Shown in pieces: positions 1-8,035 of a DNA stretch of 38,701 bases. Position numbers and translations under genes: made by a program. The DNA is from an uncultured Burkholderiales bacterium (lineage in GTDB: Bacteria > Pseudomonadota > Gammaproteobacteria > Burkholderiales > Burkholderiaceae_C), in contig CALAGS010000175.1 of the NCBI GenBank assembly GCA_937891665.1, positions 1 to 38,701 of the forward strand. Direction: 5' to 3'. Position 1 is the stretch's first letter. Each line of letters begins with the position of its first letter. The notes below the pieces were generated by a model. That model was not told the origin of the DNA. It saw only the letters and a program-made list of their open reading frames with translations, and made no database searches.

Positions 1-806
1 CTGCCAAACGGGCCAATCACTTGGATGGCGTCGCCCACTTTCACATCGCACAAATAGTTGGAACACACACCTTGAACGGGTTTGCCTTCGTGATCTTCGA
101 TCACCCGCTTCACCGTCAAAGACACATTGTTGTAGCCGGCGCGCTCGCCGTTGCGTGGGCTGGCAATGGAGTATTGGCGAGCATGGTGAGGTTTGCCTAA
201 TGCATCGACACCTGGCGGCACGATGGCCACAGACTGGCCTTCTAAAACTGGGAAAGGCATACTGCCGAAATCAATCACGATGTGATGGGTTTCGTTGGTG
301 GTGCCCGCTTCGTTCACTTTGAAGTTACCCGCCACGGTGGCTGTGGTGGGAGATTTAGGGCCATACAAGTTGGTATAGGCGTGGGCCGCAGACCAGGGTG
401 GCAACGTGGCACCATAAGCCGCTGAATTGAACACGGCTTCGCCAGAAACATTCACTGCTTGCGCAGGTGCTGGTTCTGCAGAAGTCACTGCTAACACGGC
501 GTCACCGCTGATGCCCATGGCTTGAAGCTCGGCTTCGCTCAAAGCAGCAGGCAAATCATCCCATGTCAGTTGCTCTTCTACTGAATAGACCTTGACCTTG
601 GGCATGCTGCGCCAGTTGTCAATGGAGCCCGTGGGGCAAGGTGGCACACAGGCCATGCACAGATTGCATTTGTCAGCATCGACCACATAATTCCGAGAGT
701 CATGCGTGATGGCACCTACGGGGCACGTGGCCTCGCAAGTGTTGCAACGAATGCAGATCTCTGGATCAATGAGGTGCTGCTGAATTAAAACGGCTTCTGT
801 GGTCAT
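1..806 (-). CDS. boxA: Benzoyl-CoA 2,3-epoxidase subunit A (reductase), 3' end cut by window edge
   Basis: BoxA passes electrons from NADPH to the diiron oxygenase BoxB, which epoxidises benzoyl-CoA in the aerobic hybrid benzoate pathway. I translated it directly from the minus strand: 268 codons are present and the frame stays open at base 1, so the C-terminus (NADP-binding part) lies outside. The start is ATG at 806. Two 4Fe-4S ferredoxin motifs are visible: C18, C21, C24, C28 and C47, C50, C53, C57. A ferredoxin-reductase-like flavin domain follows, with the FAD-binding signature RQYSIAS near residue 211. The family is usually a little over 400 residues, so about two thirds is here. It follows boxB by 28 bases. 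I see no good Shine-Dalgarno sequence before the ATG, so translation may depend on boxB. Identification is firm from domain order plus boxB and boxC next door. Confidence 0.93.
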   Translation of the reverse strand, partial: MTTEAVLIQQHLIDPEICIRCNTCEATCPVGAITHDSRNYVVDADKCNLCMACVPPCPTGSIDNWRSMPKVKVYSVEEQLTWDDLPAALSEAELQAMGISGDAVLAVTSAEPAPAQAVNVSGEAVFNSAAYGATLPPWSAAHAYTNLYGPKSPTTATVAGNFKVNEAGTTNETHHIVIDFGSMPFPVLEGQSVAIVPPGVDALGKPHHARQYSIASPRNGERAGYNNVSLTVKRVIEDHEGKPVQGVCSNYLCDVKVGDAIQVIGPFG

Positions 807-834
807 GGTAAGTGTGATGGATCTGCTTGAGATC

Positions 835-2262
835 TCAGCTGAAACGAACGTAGTCGAAGTCTACAGGCTGGCGGTTGATGCCCATCACTGGAGGGGCAAT
901 CCAGTTGGCAAACTTACCTGGCTCTGTGACACGGCCCATCAGGCTGCCCACATAGGCGCGGTCTTCGTTGGTGGGCAACCACTCGCCCACTTTGGACATC
1001 CACTCTTCGCTGGTCACCACACGACCATCAGGCGTGATTTTGGAACCTGACAAAGAACCGATGTTGCGGTGGAAAGCTTTGTGCGGGGCTGTGAGCTTGA
1101 AGGAGATGCCAGCCTTTTCAATGACACGGTTCCAACGCTCAATGCCGCCTTTGGAGTCGGTGATGTAGTCGTCACGCAGAACTTCGTTCAATGCGTTGAG
1201 CATAGGCACTTCTTTTTCGATCAACTTGCCATTTTCAACGGCCAAGATTTTGTAGGTGTTGCCTTTCAGCACGTGGTCATCGGCGCGCTTGCCTTCTTCG
1301 TAGCGACCTTTCAGGCCAGAGCTGTAGAAAGTGGCTGCGTTGGACGACTCGTCGGCACCGAACAAATCGATGGTGACCGAGAAGTGGAAGTTGATGTAAC
1401 GCTGAATGGTGGGCAGGTCAATCACGCCGGCAGCGCGCAGTTTGGCCACATCGTCGGTTTTAAGTTGGTTCATCACATCGACAGTGCGCTGGATGGTGCG
1501 GCTCACGCCAGACTCACCCACAAACATGTGGTGCGCTTCTTCGGTGAGCATGAACTTGGTGGTGCGGGCCAAAGGATCGAATGCAGATTCGGCCAAAGCG
1601 CAAAGTTGGAACTTGCCGTCACGATCTGTGAAGTACGTGAACATAAAGAAGGACAACCAGTCGGGCGTCTTCTCGTTGAAGGCTTGCAAGATGCGGGGAT
1701 TGTCTTCGTTACCGCTGTTGCGTTGCAACAAAGCATCGGCTTCTTCACGGCCGTCCCTGCCAAAGTATTTGTGCAACAAGTAGACCATGGCCCACAAGTG
1801 ACGGCCTTCTTCCACGTTAATTTGAAACAAGTTGCGCAAGTCGTACATGCTAGGCGCTGTGAGGCCCAAATGACGTTGCTGCTCAACCGATGCTGGCTCG
1901 GTGTCGCCTTGTGTCACGATGATGCGGCGCAGGTTGGCGCGGTGTTCGCCAGGCACGTCTTGCCAAACTTTCTCGCCCTTGTGATCGCCAAAATGAATTT
2001 GACGCTCTTGGTCACCTGGGTTCAAAAACACACCCCAACGGTAGTCGCGCATCTTGACGTGACCAAACTGAGCCCAACCTTGGGGGTCAACACTGACGGC
2101 TGTACGCAAGTACACGTCCATGTCTTTTGAACCCTCGGGGCCCATGTCGTCCCACCAGTTGATGAAGTTGGGCTGCCACTGTTCCAGAGCGCGCTGCAAT
2201 GTGCGGTCTTCGGACAAGTTGACGTTATTAGGAATTTTTTCGCTGTAGTTGATACCGGACAT
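835..2262 (-). CDS. boxB: Benzoyl-CoA 2,3-epoxidase subunit B (diiron oxygenase)
   Basis: BoxB is the catalytic diiron subunit that inserts one oxygen atom from O2 into benzoyl-CoA to give 2,3-epoxybenzoyl-CoA. The product has 475 residues, the normal family size. Candidate iron ligands fit the known spacing: E122 (in DTEP), E152 and H155 (in EEGRH), D213 (in FTDRD), and E242 and H245 (in TEEAHH). The numbering sits two residues above what I recall for the Azoarcus evansii enzyme, so the ligand assignment is family knowledge laid on this sequence. The start ATG has GGAG six bases upstream. boxC lies 108 bases upstream and boxA 28 bases downstream, all on the minus strand. A large open frame on the opposite strand inside this gene is a codon-usage shadow. 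Confidence 0.96.
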   Translation of the reverse strand: MSGINYSEKIPNNVNLSEDRTLQRALEQWQPNFINWWDDMGPEGSKDMDVYLRTAVSVDPQGWAQFGHVKMRDYRWGVFLNPGDQERQIHFGDHKGEKVWQDVPGEHRANLRRIIVTQGDTEPASVEQQRHLGLTAPSMYDLRNLFQINVEEGRHLWAMVYLLHKYFGRDGREEADALLQRNSGNEDNPRILQAFNEKTPDWLSFFMFTYFTDRDGKFQLCALAESAFDPLARTTKFMLTEEAHHMFVGESGVSRTIQRTVDVMNQLKTDDVAKLRAAGVIDLPTIQRYINFHFSVTIDLFGADESSNAATFYSSGLKGRYEEGKRADDHVLKGNTYKILAVENGKLIEKEVPMLNALNEVLRDDYITDSKGGIERWNRVIEKAGISFKLTAPHKAFHRNIGSLSGSKITPDGRVVTSEEWMSKVGEWLPTNEDRAYVGSLMGRVTEPGKFANWIAPPVMGINRQPVDFDYVRFS

Positions 2263-2306
2263 AAGAGTCTCCAGAAATTAAAGCAACGGTGGGGTCAAAT
2301 TTGGGT

Positions 2307-2337
2307 TGCAGCAAAGACCACCGGGAACCTTGCTGCA
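2307..2337. repeat. Inverted repeat in the boxC-boxB spacer
   Basis: An 8-base perfect inverted repeat, TGCAGCAA (2307-2314) and TTGCTGCA (2330-2337), encloses a 15-base loop. It lies between the boxC stop and the boxB start. In RNA it would form a hairpin with no following U run, so it does not look like an intrinsic terminator. It could be an mRNA processing or stability element. Both arms contain TGCA, but the spacing does not match the N6 operators near boxR. Confidence 0.5.
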
Positions 2338-2370
2338 CAACACTTTCAAAACTTTTTGTAACTCAAAGGC

Positions 2371-4029
2371 TTAAACACGGTTCATGTCGAACTGCACTTT
2401 TTCGCCTTTGCCATACACCTTCAAGGCACCTTTTTCACCCACCGCATTGGGGCGCTGGAAGATCCAGTTTTGCCATGCAGTGAGGCGACCAAAAATACGG
2501 GTCAGCATGTTCTCTTGGCTGGCAAAACGCAGGTTAGCTTCGAGGCCTGTGAGGGCGTCGGGTGACATGGCTGCGCGCTCTTCCAAGCACATGCGAATTT
2601 CGTCTTCCCAGTCGATGTCGTCGGGTGCGGCAGTGACCAACCCCAAGGCCAAGGCTGCGTCGGCATCCAAGGCTTTGCCAATGGCACCGCGAGCCGCTTC
2701 CATGGCGGGCACTTCTTCGTAGAAGCGACGGGCCAAGCGCGACTGATCGTTCACCATGGGGTAGAAACCAAAATTGAATTCGTTCAACTGAAGGGTCGGG
2801 GCTTTGTCTGCATCGTCAGGCAAGGCCAACATGTAAGTGCGGTCGGCACAGAAAGCCAATTCGGCAAAGGTGCCCACAAAGCAAGTGCCTGGCTCAACGA
2901 GTGCAAAAATGCTACGTGAAGAAACGTCCAAGCGAGCCAAGGTGCGGCGCAAGTGGCCAATGGTTTCGCGTACGAACCAGTGATCTTTGTGAGCCAACAA
3001 AGTAGCGTCGCTGGCCAACACCGCTTTGGCATCGCCAACCGCTTTGAGCAACCAAGTGCCAATGTCGAGTTCGTTGGTGCGCATGTGCAAAATGGCATCG
3101 TCCAGTTCGCGCACCATTTGCAATGGCCACCACTGAGCACCCGCCGCCAAGATACCGGCAATGTCTGTAGGTTGAGCAGAGGCAGGCGCTTTGACGATGA
3201 ACGTGGCCAAACGCTTGGCACGGTCAATGTCAACGGTCACGTTGTTGTAGCTAATTTGATCTGCGGCAATGATGCGCTGAATGGGTGTGAGGGCCACGCC
3301 TTTTTCTGAAGCAGGGCGGTCACTTTTTGCAGCCAAATTGTCGGCACGCTGGCGCACCACTTGTTGGAATTGGTTGGGCTTGGCAATGGCATCGACCAAG
3401 CGCCAGTCAACGGCTTTTTGACCACGCACACCTTCCACGCTGGTGCAGAAAATGTCGGCCAAGTCATGGCGCACGTGGCGCTTGTCGGTTACCCGTGTGA
3501 GGCCACCCGTGCCAGGCAACACGCCAAGCAATGGCACTTCAGGCAATGACACAGAAGAAGAGCGGTCATCGACCAACACGATATCGTCGCAAGCCAAGGC
3601 CAATTCATAACCACCGCCAGCGCAGGCGCCGTTCAATGCGGCCACAAATTTCAAACCAGAGTATTTGCTGGAGTCTTCAATGCCGTTGCGTGTTTCGTTG
3701 GTGAACTTACAGAAGTTCACTTTCCAGCCGTGTGTAGAAACACCCAACATGAAAATGTTGGCGCCAGAGCAGAACACTCGGTCTTTCAAGCTGGTGACCA
3801 CCACAGAGCGAACTTCGGGGTGCTCAAAACGGATGCGCTGTAAGGCATCGTGCAATTCAATGTCCACGCCTAAGTCATAGGAGTTGAGCTTGAGTTTGTA
3901 GCCAGGGCGAATGCCGGCGTTTTCGTCGATATTGATCGACAAGGTGGCCACGGCACCGTCAAAGGCCAAGCTGATGTGCTTGTAGTTTTCGGGTGTGGTT
4001 TGGTAATTGACGATGGGCGCTGCGGTCAT
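2371..4029 (-). CDS. boxC: 2,3-epoxybenzoyl-CoA dihydrolase (ring-opening enoyl-CoA hydratase-like enzyme)
   Basis: BoxC opens the ring of 2,3-epoxybenzoyl-CoA using two waters, yielding 3,4-dehydroadipyl-CoA semialdehyde and formate. I chose ATG at 4029 because GGAG sits six bases upstream; a TTG four codons earlier would lengthen the frame but overlaps that Shine-Dalgarno sequence. The product has 552 residues. It is a long crotonase-fold protein: the N-terminal half carries CSGANIFML (87-95) and the oxyanion-hole region NGACAGGGYELALACDD (133-149), followed by LPEVPLLGVLPGTGGL. The C-terminal half is the less conserved extension typical of BoxC. It is the first gene after the operator region and leads boxC-boxB-boxA. 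The double-length crotonase beside boxB makes the call very secure. Confidence 0.96.
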   Translation of the reverse strand: MTAAPIVNYQTTPENYKHISLAFDGAVATLSINIDENAGIRPGYKLKLNSYDLGVDIELHDALQRIRFEHPEVRSVVVTSLKDRVFCSGANIFMLGVSTHGWKVNFCKFTNETRNGIEDSSKYSGLKFVAALNGACAGGGYELALACDDIVLVDDRSSSVSLPEVPLLGVLPGTGGLTRVTDKRHVRHDLADIFCTSVEGVRGQKAVDWRLVDAIAKPNQFQQVVRQRADNLAAKSDRPASEKGVALTPIQRIIAADQISYNNVTVDIDRAKRLATFIVKAPASAQPTDIAGILAAGAQWWPLQMVRELDDAILHMRTNELDIGTWLLKAVGDAKAVLASDATLLAHKDHWFVRETIGHLRRTLARLDVSSRSIFALVEPGTCFVGTFAELAFCADRTYMLALPDDADKAPTLQLNEFNFGFYPMVNDQSRLARRFYEEVPAMEAARGAIGKALDADAALALGLVTAAPDDIDWEDEIRMCLEERAAMSPDALTGLEANLRFASQENMLTRIFGRLTAWQNWIFQRPNAVGEKGALKVYGKGEKVQFDMNRV

Positions 4030-4105
4030 GTGGATCTCCAATGAAGGGCTTTGTTGGGTTTGATTTCAGTTTTGCGGCTTTCAAAACAATCAAACCGCGT
4101 TGACA

Positions 4106-4119
4106 TGCAGTTTATTGCA
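4106..4119. promoter_or_regulatory. Putative BoxR operator, boxC-proximal (TGCA-N6-TGCA)
   Basis: On the minus strand this reads TGCAATAAACTGCA, two TGCA half sites six bases apart. The candidate -10 (TAAACT) of the boxCBA promoter lies inside it. TGCA-N6-TGCA is, as I recall, the element bound by the related BzdR/BoxR regulators. It differs by one base from the site at 5199-5212. Binding here is inferred. Confidence 0.7.
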
Positions 4120-4137
4120 TTCAATTCAAACACTCAA
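4109..4137 (-). promoter_or_regulatory. Candidate sigma-70 promoter of boxCBA
   Basis: On the minus strand TTGAGT (4132-4137) and TAAACT (4109-4114) are separated by 17 bases, each matching four of six consensus positions. The -10 lies within one putative BoxR operator and the -35 is two bases from the other, an arrangement suited to repression. The start of transcription would be about 75 bases before the boxC ATG. Confidence 0.5.
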
Positions 4138-4139
4138 CA

Positions 4140-4153
4140 TGCAATTTAATGCA
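4140..4153. promoter_or_regulatory. Putative BoxR operator, boxC-distal (TGCA-N6-TGCA)
   Basis: On the minus strand this reads TGCATTAAATTGCA. It starts exactly 34 bases from the proximal site (about three helical turns), just upstream of the candidate -35. The equal geometry suggests two regulator dimers on one DNA face. Confidence 0.65.
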
Positions 4154-4197
4154 TTTAATAAGTATTTACCCTATATTTTGGAAAATTTTGCTTTGCT

Positions 4198-5115
4198 TCA
4201 TTCGACCCATTGAATCACTTTGCGAACTTCCGTTTTCAAGCGCTGAAAACTTTGCTCTGCATCTTGTGCGCTGGTATCAAGGCTGAGATCTGCTTTGGAA
4301 TAAAACGCAGAGCGACCTTCCAAAATGCGTTTCAAATCTTCCATGGCCTCTGGACTGGCGGCCATGGGGCGCAAATCGCCTTGGGCCGCCACCCGCGCCA
4401 TGTGATCGTTGGCGCTGGCTTGCAACCACACGGTGGTGCAGTGCGTCAGAAGCAAATTGAAATTGGCAGATTCTGAAACCAAGCCACCCGGCGTGGCAAT
4501 GACCACCTCGGGATAAATTTGAATGGCTTCTTCCAAAGCACGGCGCTCATACCTGCGGTAAGCATTGGCCCCATAAAGATTGTGAATTTCACTTATTTCA
4601 CAACCTGCAAACTTTTCAATTTCTCGACTGAGTTCTATGAAGGTAAACCCCAAATCATCAGCCAAACGCTGGCCCAGCGTGGTTTTGCCTGCGCCGCGCA
4701 AACCAATGAGGGCAATGCGAGTGCGGCGCGCTTTGGCGTCGCCACTCTCGCCAAACATTTCATTCAGCTGCACCCGCGCACGTCGCAAGTCAGCCTCGGT
4801 TCTTTTGCTGAGCAATTCACGGATCAGCAACCACTCGGGTGAGCTGGTGCTGATGTCACCTAGCAACTCAGCCAATGAACACTGCAAAGCATGAGAGACC
4901 TGCAACAACACCAGCACAGACACATTGCCTGTGCCGTATTCCAAATTGGCCAAATGCCTTTCCGAAACATCGGCCGCCAAGGCCACTGCTTTGCGCGTCA
5001 TGCCTTTGCGCGAACGCAAATTGCGCACACGCTCACCCAGTGCCATCAAAAATGGACTGCGCAGGGGCTCTAATGAGCTTCCAACTTCTACAAATACGGT
5101 CGATGATTCAGTCAC
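4198..5115 (-). CDS. boxR: Benzoyl-CoA-responsive repressor, XRE-type HTH plus shikimate-kinase-like domain
   Basis: BoxR-type proteins repress box genes and are released by benzoyl-CoA. From the chosen start the product has 305 residues, close to the roughly 300 of the family. An XRE-like helix-turn-helix covers about residues 25-90 (from MALGERVRNLRSRKGMTRKA on). A linker leads to a shikimate-kinase-like domain with the P-loop GLRGAGKTT near 138-146. I chose GTG at 5115 because GGAG lies six bases upstream; the frame is open back to an ATG at 5229, but that would start upstream of the operator and adds about 38 residues with no regulator character. The gene sits between the catabolic boxC and divergent bclA, with TGCA-N6-TGCA sites on both sides, implying autoregulation. 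The kinase-like domain is expected to sense the CoA ester, not make shikimate phosphate. Confidence 0.92.
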   Translation of the reverse strand: MTESSTVFVEVGSSLEPLRSPFLMALGERVRNLRSRKGMTRKAVALAADVSERHLANLEYGTGNVSVLVLLQVSHALQCSLAELLGDISTSSPEWLLIRELLSKRTEADLRRARVQLNEMFGESGDAKARRTRIALIGLRGAGKTTLGQRLADDLGFTFIELSREIEKFAGCEISEIHNLYGANAYRRYERRALEEAIQIYPEVVIATPGGLVSESANFNLLLTHCTTVWLQASANDHMARVAAQGDLRPMAASPEAMEDLKRILEGRSAFYSKADLSLDTSAQDAEQSFQRLKTEVRKVIQWVE

Positions 5116-5198
5116 CGAAGTCTCCAAAGACAGTGAATTGGCCAAGCCAATGACACAAAATTTAGGGAAAACCCTGAATTTTGAGTGCAGACAAAACA

Positions 5199-5212
5199 TG
5201 CACTTTATTGCA
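5199..5212. promoter_or_regulatory. Putative BoxR operator in the boxR-bclA divergent region
   Basis: On the minus strand this reads TGCAATAAAGTGCA, one base different from the boxC-proximal site. It covers the candidate boxR -10 on the minus strand and the candidate bclA -35 on the plus strand, so a single site could control both. Single TGCA half sites also occur at 5186, 5235 and 5277. Confidence 0.68.
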
Positions 5213-5229
5213 TACTCATTGGCAAGCAA
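5202..5229 (-). promoter_or_regulatory. Candidate boxR promoter
   Basis: On the minus strand TTGCTT (5224-5229) and TAAAGT (5202-5207) are 16 bases apart. The -10 occupies the same place in its operator as the TAAACT of the boxCBA promoter does in the boxC-proximal site. The match is moderate; the repeated layout is the stronger argument. Confidence 0.42.
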
Positions 5230-5235
5230 GATAAT
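5208..5235 (+). promoter_or_regulatory. Candidate bclA promoter
   Basis: TTGCAT (5208-5213) and GATAAT (5230-5235) are 16 bases apart. The -10 matches five of six consensus bases, the -35 only three. The -35 overlaps the putative BoxR site. The leader to the bclA ATG would be about 77 bases. Confidence 0.42.
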
Positions 5236-5318
5236 GCATTTATACCGCGAGTTGGCCCAAAGCCCAAGCGTTTTAGTGCAGAACCCTCAAATTTTTGATC
5301 AAGATCACGGAGATCACC

Positions 5319-6884
5319 ATGACTCTGCCCTCAGCGCCACCGGCTCAATTCAACTTCGCACAGTATTTGATTGCGGCCAACAACAGTCGCAAAGAAAAGA
5401 CGGCGCTCATTGACGATGCAGGCAGCCTCACCTACGGCGAAATGGGCGAACAAATCAGAGCGTGTGCAGCGGGCCTGCGCAAGTTAGGCCTGAAGCGCGA
5501 AGAGCGTGTGCTCTTGCTCATGCAAGACAGTACTGATTGGGTGGTGTCATTTTTGGGCGCCCTGTACGCAGGCGTGGTTCCTGTTGCCGTCAACACGCTG
5601 TTAACGGCAGACGACTATGCCTTCATGATCAACAACAGCCGCGCGCAAGCTGCTTTGGTGTCTTCGACCCTGCTGGGCACGTTGAATACCGCCATGGCCC
5701 AAGGCAACAAGAGCATCAAGCACGTGGTGGTATCGCGGCACGAGGGCGATTTGCCTGCACCTCAAATGCATTTCACAGATTTGTTGGCTTCTGCTTCAGG
5801 TCCTAGTCTGCCCGCCGAAACGCATGCCGACGAACCCGCCTTCTGGTTGTTTTCTTCAGGCTCAACGGGCAACCCCAAAGGCACCGTGCACACCCAAGGC
5901 AATTTGTATTGGACGGCGCAGTTGTACGGCAAAGGTGTATTGGCCTTGACGTCCAATGATGTGGTGTTCTCTGCCGCCAAATTGTTCTTCGCTTACGGTT
6001 TGGGCAACGCCCTCACCTTCCCCTTGAGCGTGGGTGCTAGCGTGGTGTTGATGGCCGAACGCCCCACACCGCAAGCCACTTTCAAACGCTTGGTTGAGCA
6101 CAAGCCTACCGTGTTTTTCGGCGCGCCCACGGGTTATGGCGGCATGTTGGCAAGTCCTGACTTACCCACCAAAGACAAAGTGGCCTTGCGCCTTTGCTCC
6201 TCGGCGGGCGAAGCTTTGCCCGCTGACATTGGCGAACGCTGGACCACTCGCTTTGGCTGCGAAATCATTGACGGCATTGGCTCCACCGAAATGTTGCACG
6301 TGTTCTTGTCCAACACACCGGGCGACGTGCGCTACGGCACCACCGGCAAACCTGTGCCCGGCTACGAAGTGCAATTGCGAGGGGAAGACGGCCAGATTCT
6401 CACTGGCCACGACGAGATTGGTGACCTTTACATCAAGGGCCCCTCAGCCGCCTTGATGTACTGGAACAACCGCGAAAAATCACGCGATACATTCCAAGGC
6501 GAATGGACCCAAAGTGGCGACAAATATTCTCGCGACGCAGACGGCTACTACACCTACGCGGGACGCAACGACGACATGCTCAAAGTGAGTGGCATTTATG
6601 TCTCGCCCTTCGAAGTGGAATCGACCTTGGTGCAACACCCCGCCATTTTGGAAGCTGCCGTGATTGGCAAAGTGGATGCAGATGGTTTGACCAAAACCAA
6701 AGCTTTCATTGTGTTGAAGGCCGGTCAAAACTTGACAGAAGAAGAAGTGAAGGCCTTTGTGAAAGAGCGTTTGGCGCCCTACAAATACCCTCGCTTTGTA
6801 GAGTTCATCACCGAACTTCCCAAAACTGCCACTGGCAAAATTCAACGGTTCCGTTTGCGCGATTTAGAAAACAAAAAGGCTTGA
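5319..6884 (+). CDS. bclA: Benzoate-CoA ligase
   Basis: This AMP-forming ligase activates benzoate to benzoyl-CoA, the substrate of BoxA/BoxB and the effector of BoxR. The ATG at 5319 has GGAG six bases upstream and gives 521 residues; an upstream TTG in frame overlaps that ribosome site and is not used. Adenylation motifs are in order: P-loop SSGSTGNPKGT (179-189), SSAGEALP (294-301), DGIGSTEM (318-325), the hinge region TYAGRNDDMLKVSG (412-425), and the C-terminal PKTATGKIQR with catalytic Lys507. It diverges from boxR. Several benzoate, hydroxybenzoate or other aryl-CoA ligases share these motifs, so substrate choice rests mainly on the adjacent box genes. The stop codon lies within a terminator hairpin of the convergent gene. 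Confidence 0.93.
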   Translation: MTLPSAPPAQFNFAQYLIAANNSRKEKTALIDDAGSLTYGEMGEQIRACAAGLRKLGLKREERVLLLMQDSTDWVVSFLGALYAGVVPVAVNTLLTADDYAFMINNSRAQAALVSSTLLGTLNTAMAQGNKSIKHVVVSRHEGDLPAPQMHFTDLLASASGPSLPAETHADEPAFWLFSSGSTGNPKGTVHTQGNLYWTAQLYGKGVLALTSNDVVFSAAKLFFAYGLGNALTFPLSVGASVVLMAERPTPQATFKRLVEHKPTVFFGAPTGYGGMLASPDLPTKDKVALRLCSSAGEALPADIGERWTTRFGCEIIDGIGSTEMLHVFLSNTPGDVRYGTTGKPVPGYEVQLRGEDGQILTGHDEIGDLYIKGPSAALMYWNNREKSRDTFQGEWTQSGDKYSRDADGYYTYAGRNDDMLKVSGIYVSPFEVESTLVQHPAILEAAVIGKVDADGLTKTKAFIVLKAGQNLTEEEVKAFVKERLAPYKYPRFVEFITELPKTATGKIQRFRLRDLENKKA

Positions 6885-6899
6885 AGATTTCAAGCCTTT
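6867..6899 (-). terminator. Intrinsic terminator of mrp, overlapping the end of bclA
   Basis: A perfect 11-base-pair stem (6875-6885 with 6889-6899) closes a 3-base loop. On the minus strand it is followed by TTTTTGTTTTC, a good U tract; on the plus strand only three T follow. It therefore best terminates the minus-strand mrp transcript. The bclA stop codon TGA (6882-6884) is inside the stem. Confidence 0.75.
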
Positions 6900-6934
6900 G
6901 CGGAGTAGCCCACGGCTTGGGCCACTTATTTTGA

Positions 6935-8023
6935 TCAAGTGTTCTTGGACACTGTGATGGTAGGGAACTTCGCAGAAAAGTCCTTGGCCTTGGCTGCAAT
7001 TTTGATGGCCACCTGGCGCGCTACCGACTTGTAAATACCCGCCACTTCGCCATCGGGATCGGCCACCACCGTAGGTTTGCCGTTGTCAGCTTGCAAGCGA
7101 ATTTGCATGTTCAATGGCAATGCGCCCAGGTAATCCATTTGGTAGTTTTCGGCCATTTTCTTGCCGCCATCAGCGCCAAAAATATGTTCAATGTGCCCGC
7201 AATTTGTGCAGACATGAACTGCCATGTTTTCCACAATGCCCAAAATGGGCACACCCACTTTTTCAAACATCTTGATGCCCTTTTTAGCATCGAGCAAGGC
7301 AATGTCTTGTGGCGTGGTCACAATCACGGCGCCGGTCATGGGGACGCGTTGGCTCAGGGTGAGTTGAATGTCACCCGTGCCAGGTGGCATGTCGATGATC
7401 AAATAGTCCAAGTCTTTCCAGTTGGTCTGGCGCAGCAGTTGCTCTAGCGCTTGCGTGGCCATGGGGCCACGCCAAATCATGGCTTCGTCTTGGTTCACCA
7501 AGAAACCGATCGACATGACCTGAACGCCGTAGTTTTCCATGGGCTCCATGGTTTTGCCGTCTTCACTTTCGGGTCGGCCTTCAATGCCCATCATCATGGG
7601 CTGGCTGGGGCCATAGATATCGGCATCGAGCAAGCCCACACTGGCGCCTTCTGCTGCCAGCGCCAGAGCCAAATTCACGGCCGTGGTGCTTTTGCCAACA
7701 CCGCCCTTGCCAGAGGCCACGGCCACAATGTTTTTCACTTGCGGCAGCAAGGCCACGCCCCGCTGCGCTGAGTGCGCCACAATTTTCATGGAGACATTGG
7801 CCGACACGTTGACAACGCCCGGCACTTGCTTTGCCGCAGCGATCAAGACATTGCGCAGAGCCGGAATTTGGCTCTTTGCGGGGTAGCCTAATTCGACATC
7901 AAAGGCCACATTGCCACCATCGACAACGAGGTTCTTCAGGGCTTTGGTAGAGACGAAATCTTTGCCAGTGTTGGGGTCAATGACCGTTTCGAGGGCTTTT
8001 TGGAGTTGTTCTGGGGTCGGCAT
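6935..8023 (-). CDS. apbC: Iron-sulfur cluster carrier protein, Mrp/ApbC family P-loop ATPase
   Basis: This cytosolic ATPase carries and delivers Fe-S clusters to apoproteins. The 362-residue product has an N-terminal MIP18-like (DUF59) region (about 1-85) and then the P-loop domain with the deviant Walker A SGKGGVGKS (104-112), DADIYGPSQ (133-141), and DMPPGTGD (211-218). The cluster-binding CxxC pair is C272 and C275 (CTNCGH). Length and layout are typical of proteobacterial Mrp. It is divergent from metG, a neighbour pair found in many proteobacteria including E. coli. It converges on bclA, and a hairpin inside the bclA end supplies its terminator. Confidence 0.95.
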   Translation of the reverse strand: MPTPEQLQKALETVIDPNTGKDFVSTKALKNLVVDGGNVAFDVELGYPAKSQIPALRNVLIAAAKQVPGVVNVSANVSMKIVAHSAQRGVALLPQVKNIVAVASGKGGVGKSTTAVNLALALAAEGASVGLLDADIYGPSQPMMMGIEGRPESEDGKTMEPMENYGVQVMSIGFLVNQDEAMIWRGPMATQALEQLLRQTNWKDLDYLIIDMPPGTGDIQLTLSQRVPMTGAVIVTTPQDIALLDAKKGIKMFEKVGVPILGIVENMAVHVCTNCGHIEHIFGADGGKKMAENYQMDYLGALPLNMQIRLQADNGKPTVVADPDGEVAGIYKSVARQVAIKIAAKAKDFSAKFPTITVSKNT

Positions 8024-8035
8024 GTGAAACTTTCA

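Noticed and set aside
1069..2130. 353-codon open frame on the plus strand
   Set aside because: It is antisense to boxB, has no domain I recognise, and follows the codon pattern of boxB; a shadow frame.
4030..4041. TTG start for boxC four codons upstream of the chosen ATG
   Set aside because: It overlaps the Shine-Dalgarno sequence that serves ATG 4029.
5116..5229. Extension of boxR to ATG at 5229
   Set aside because: It would place the start upstream of the operator and boxR -10, adds residues unlike the family, and ignores the GGAG-supported GTG at 5115.
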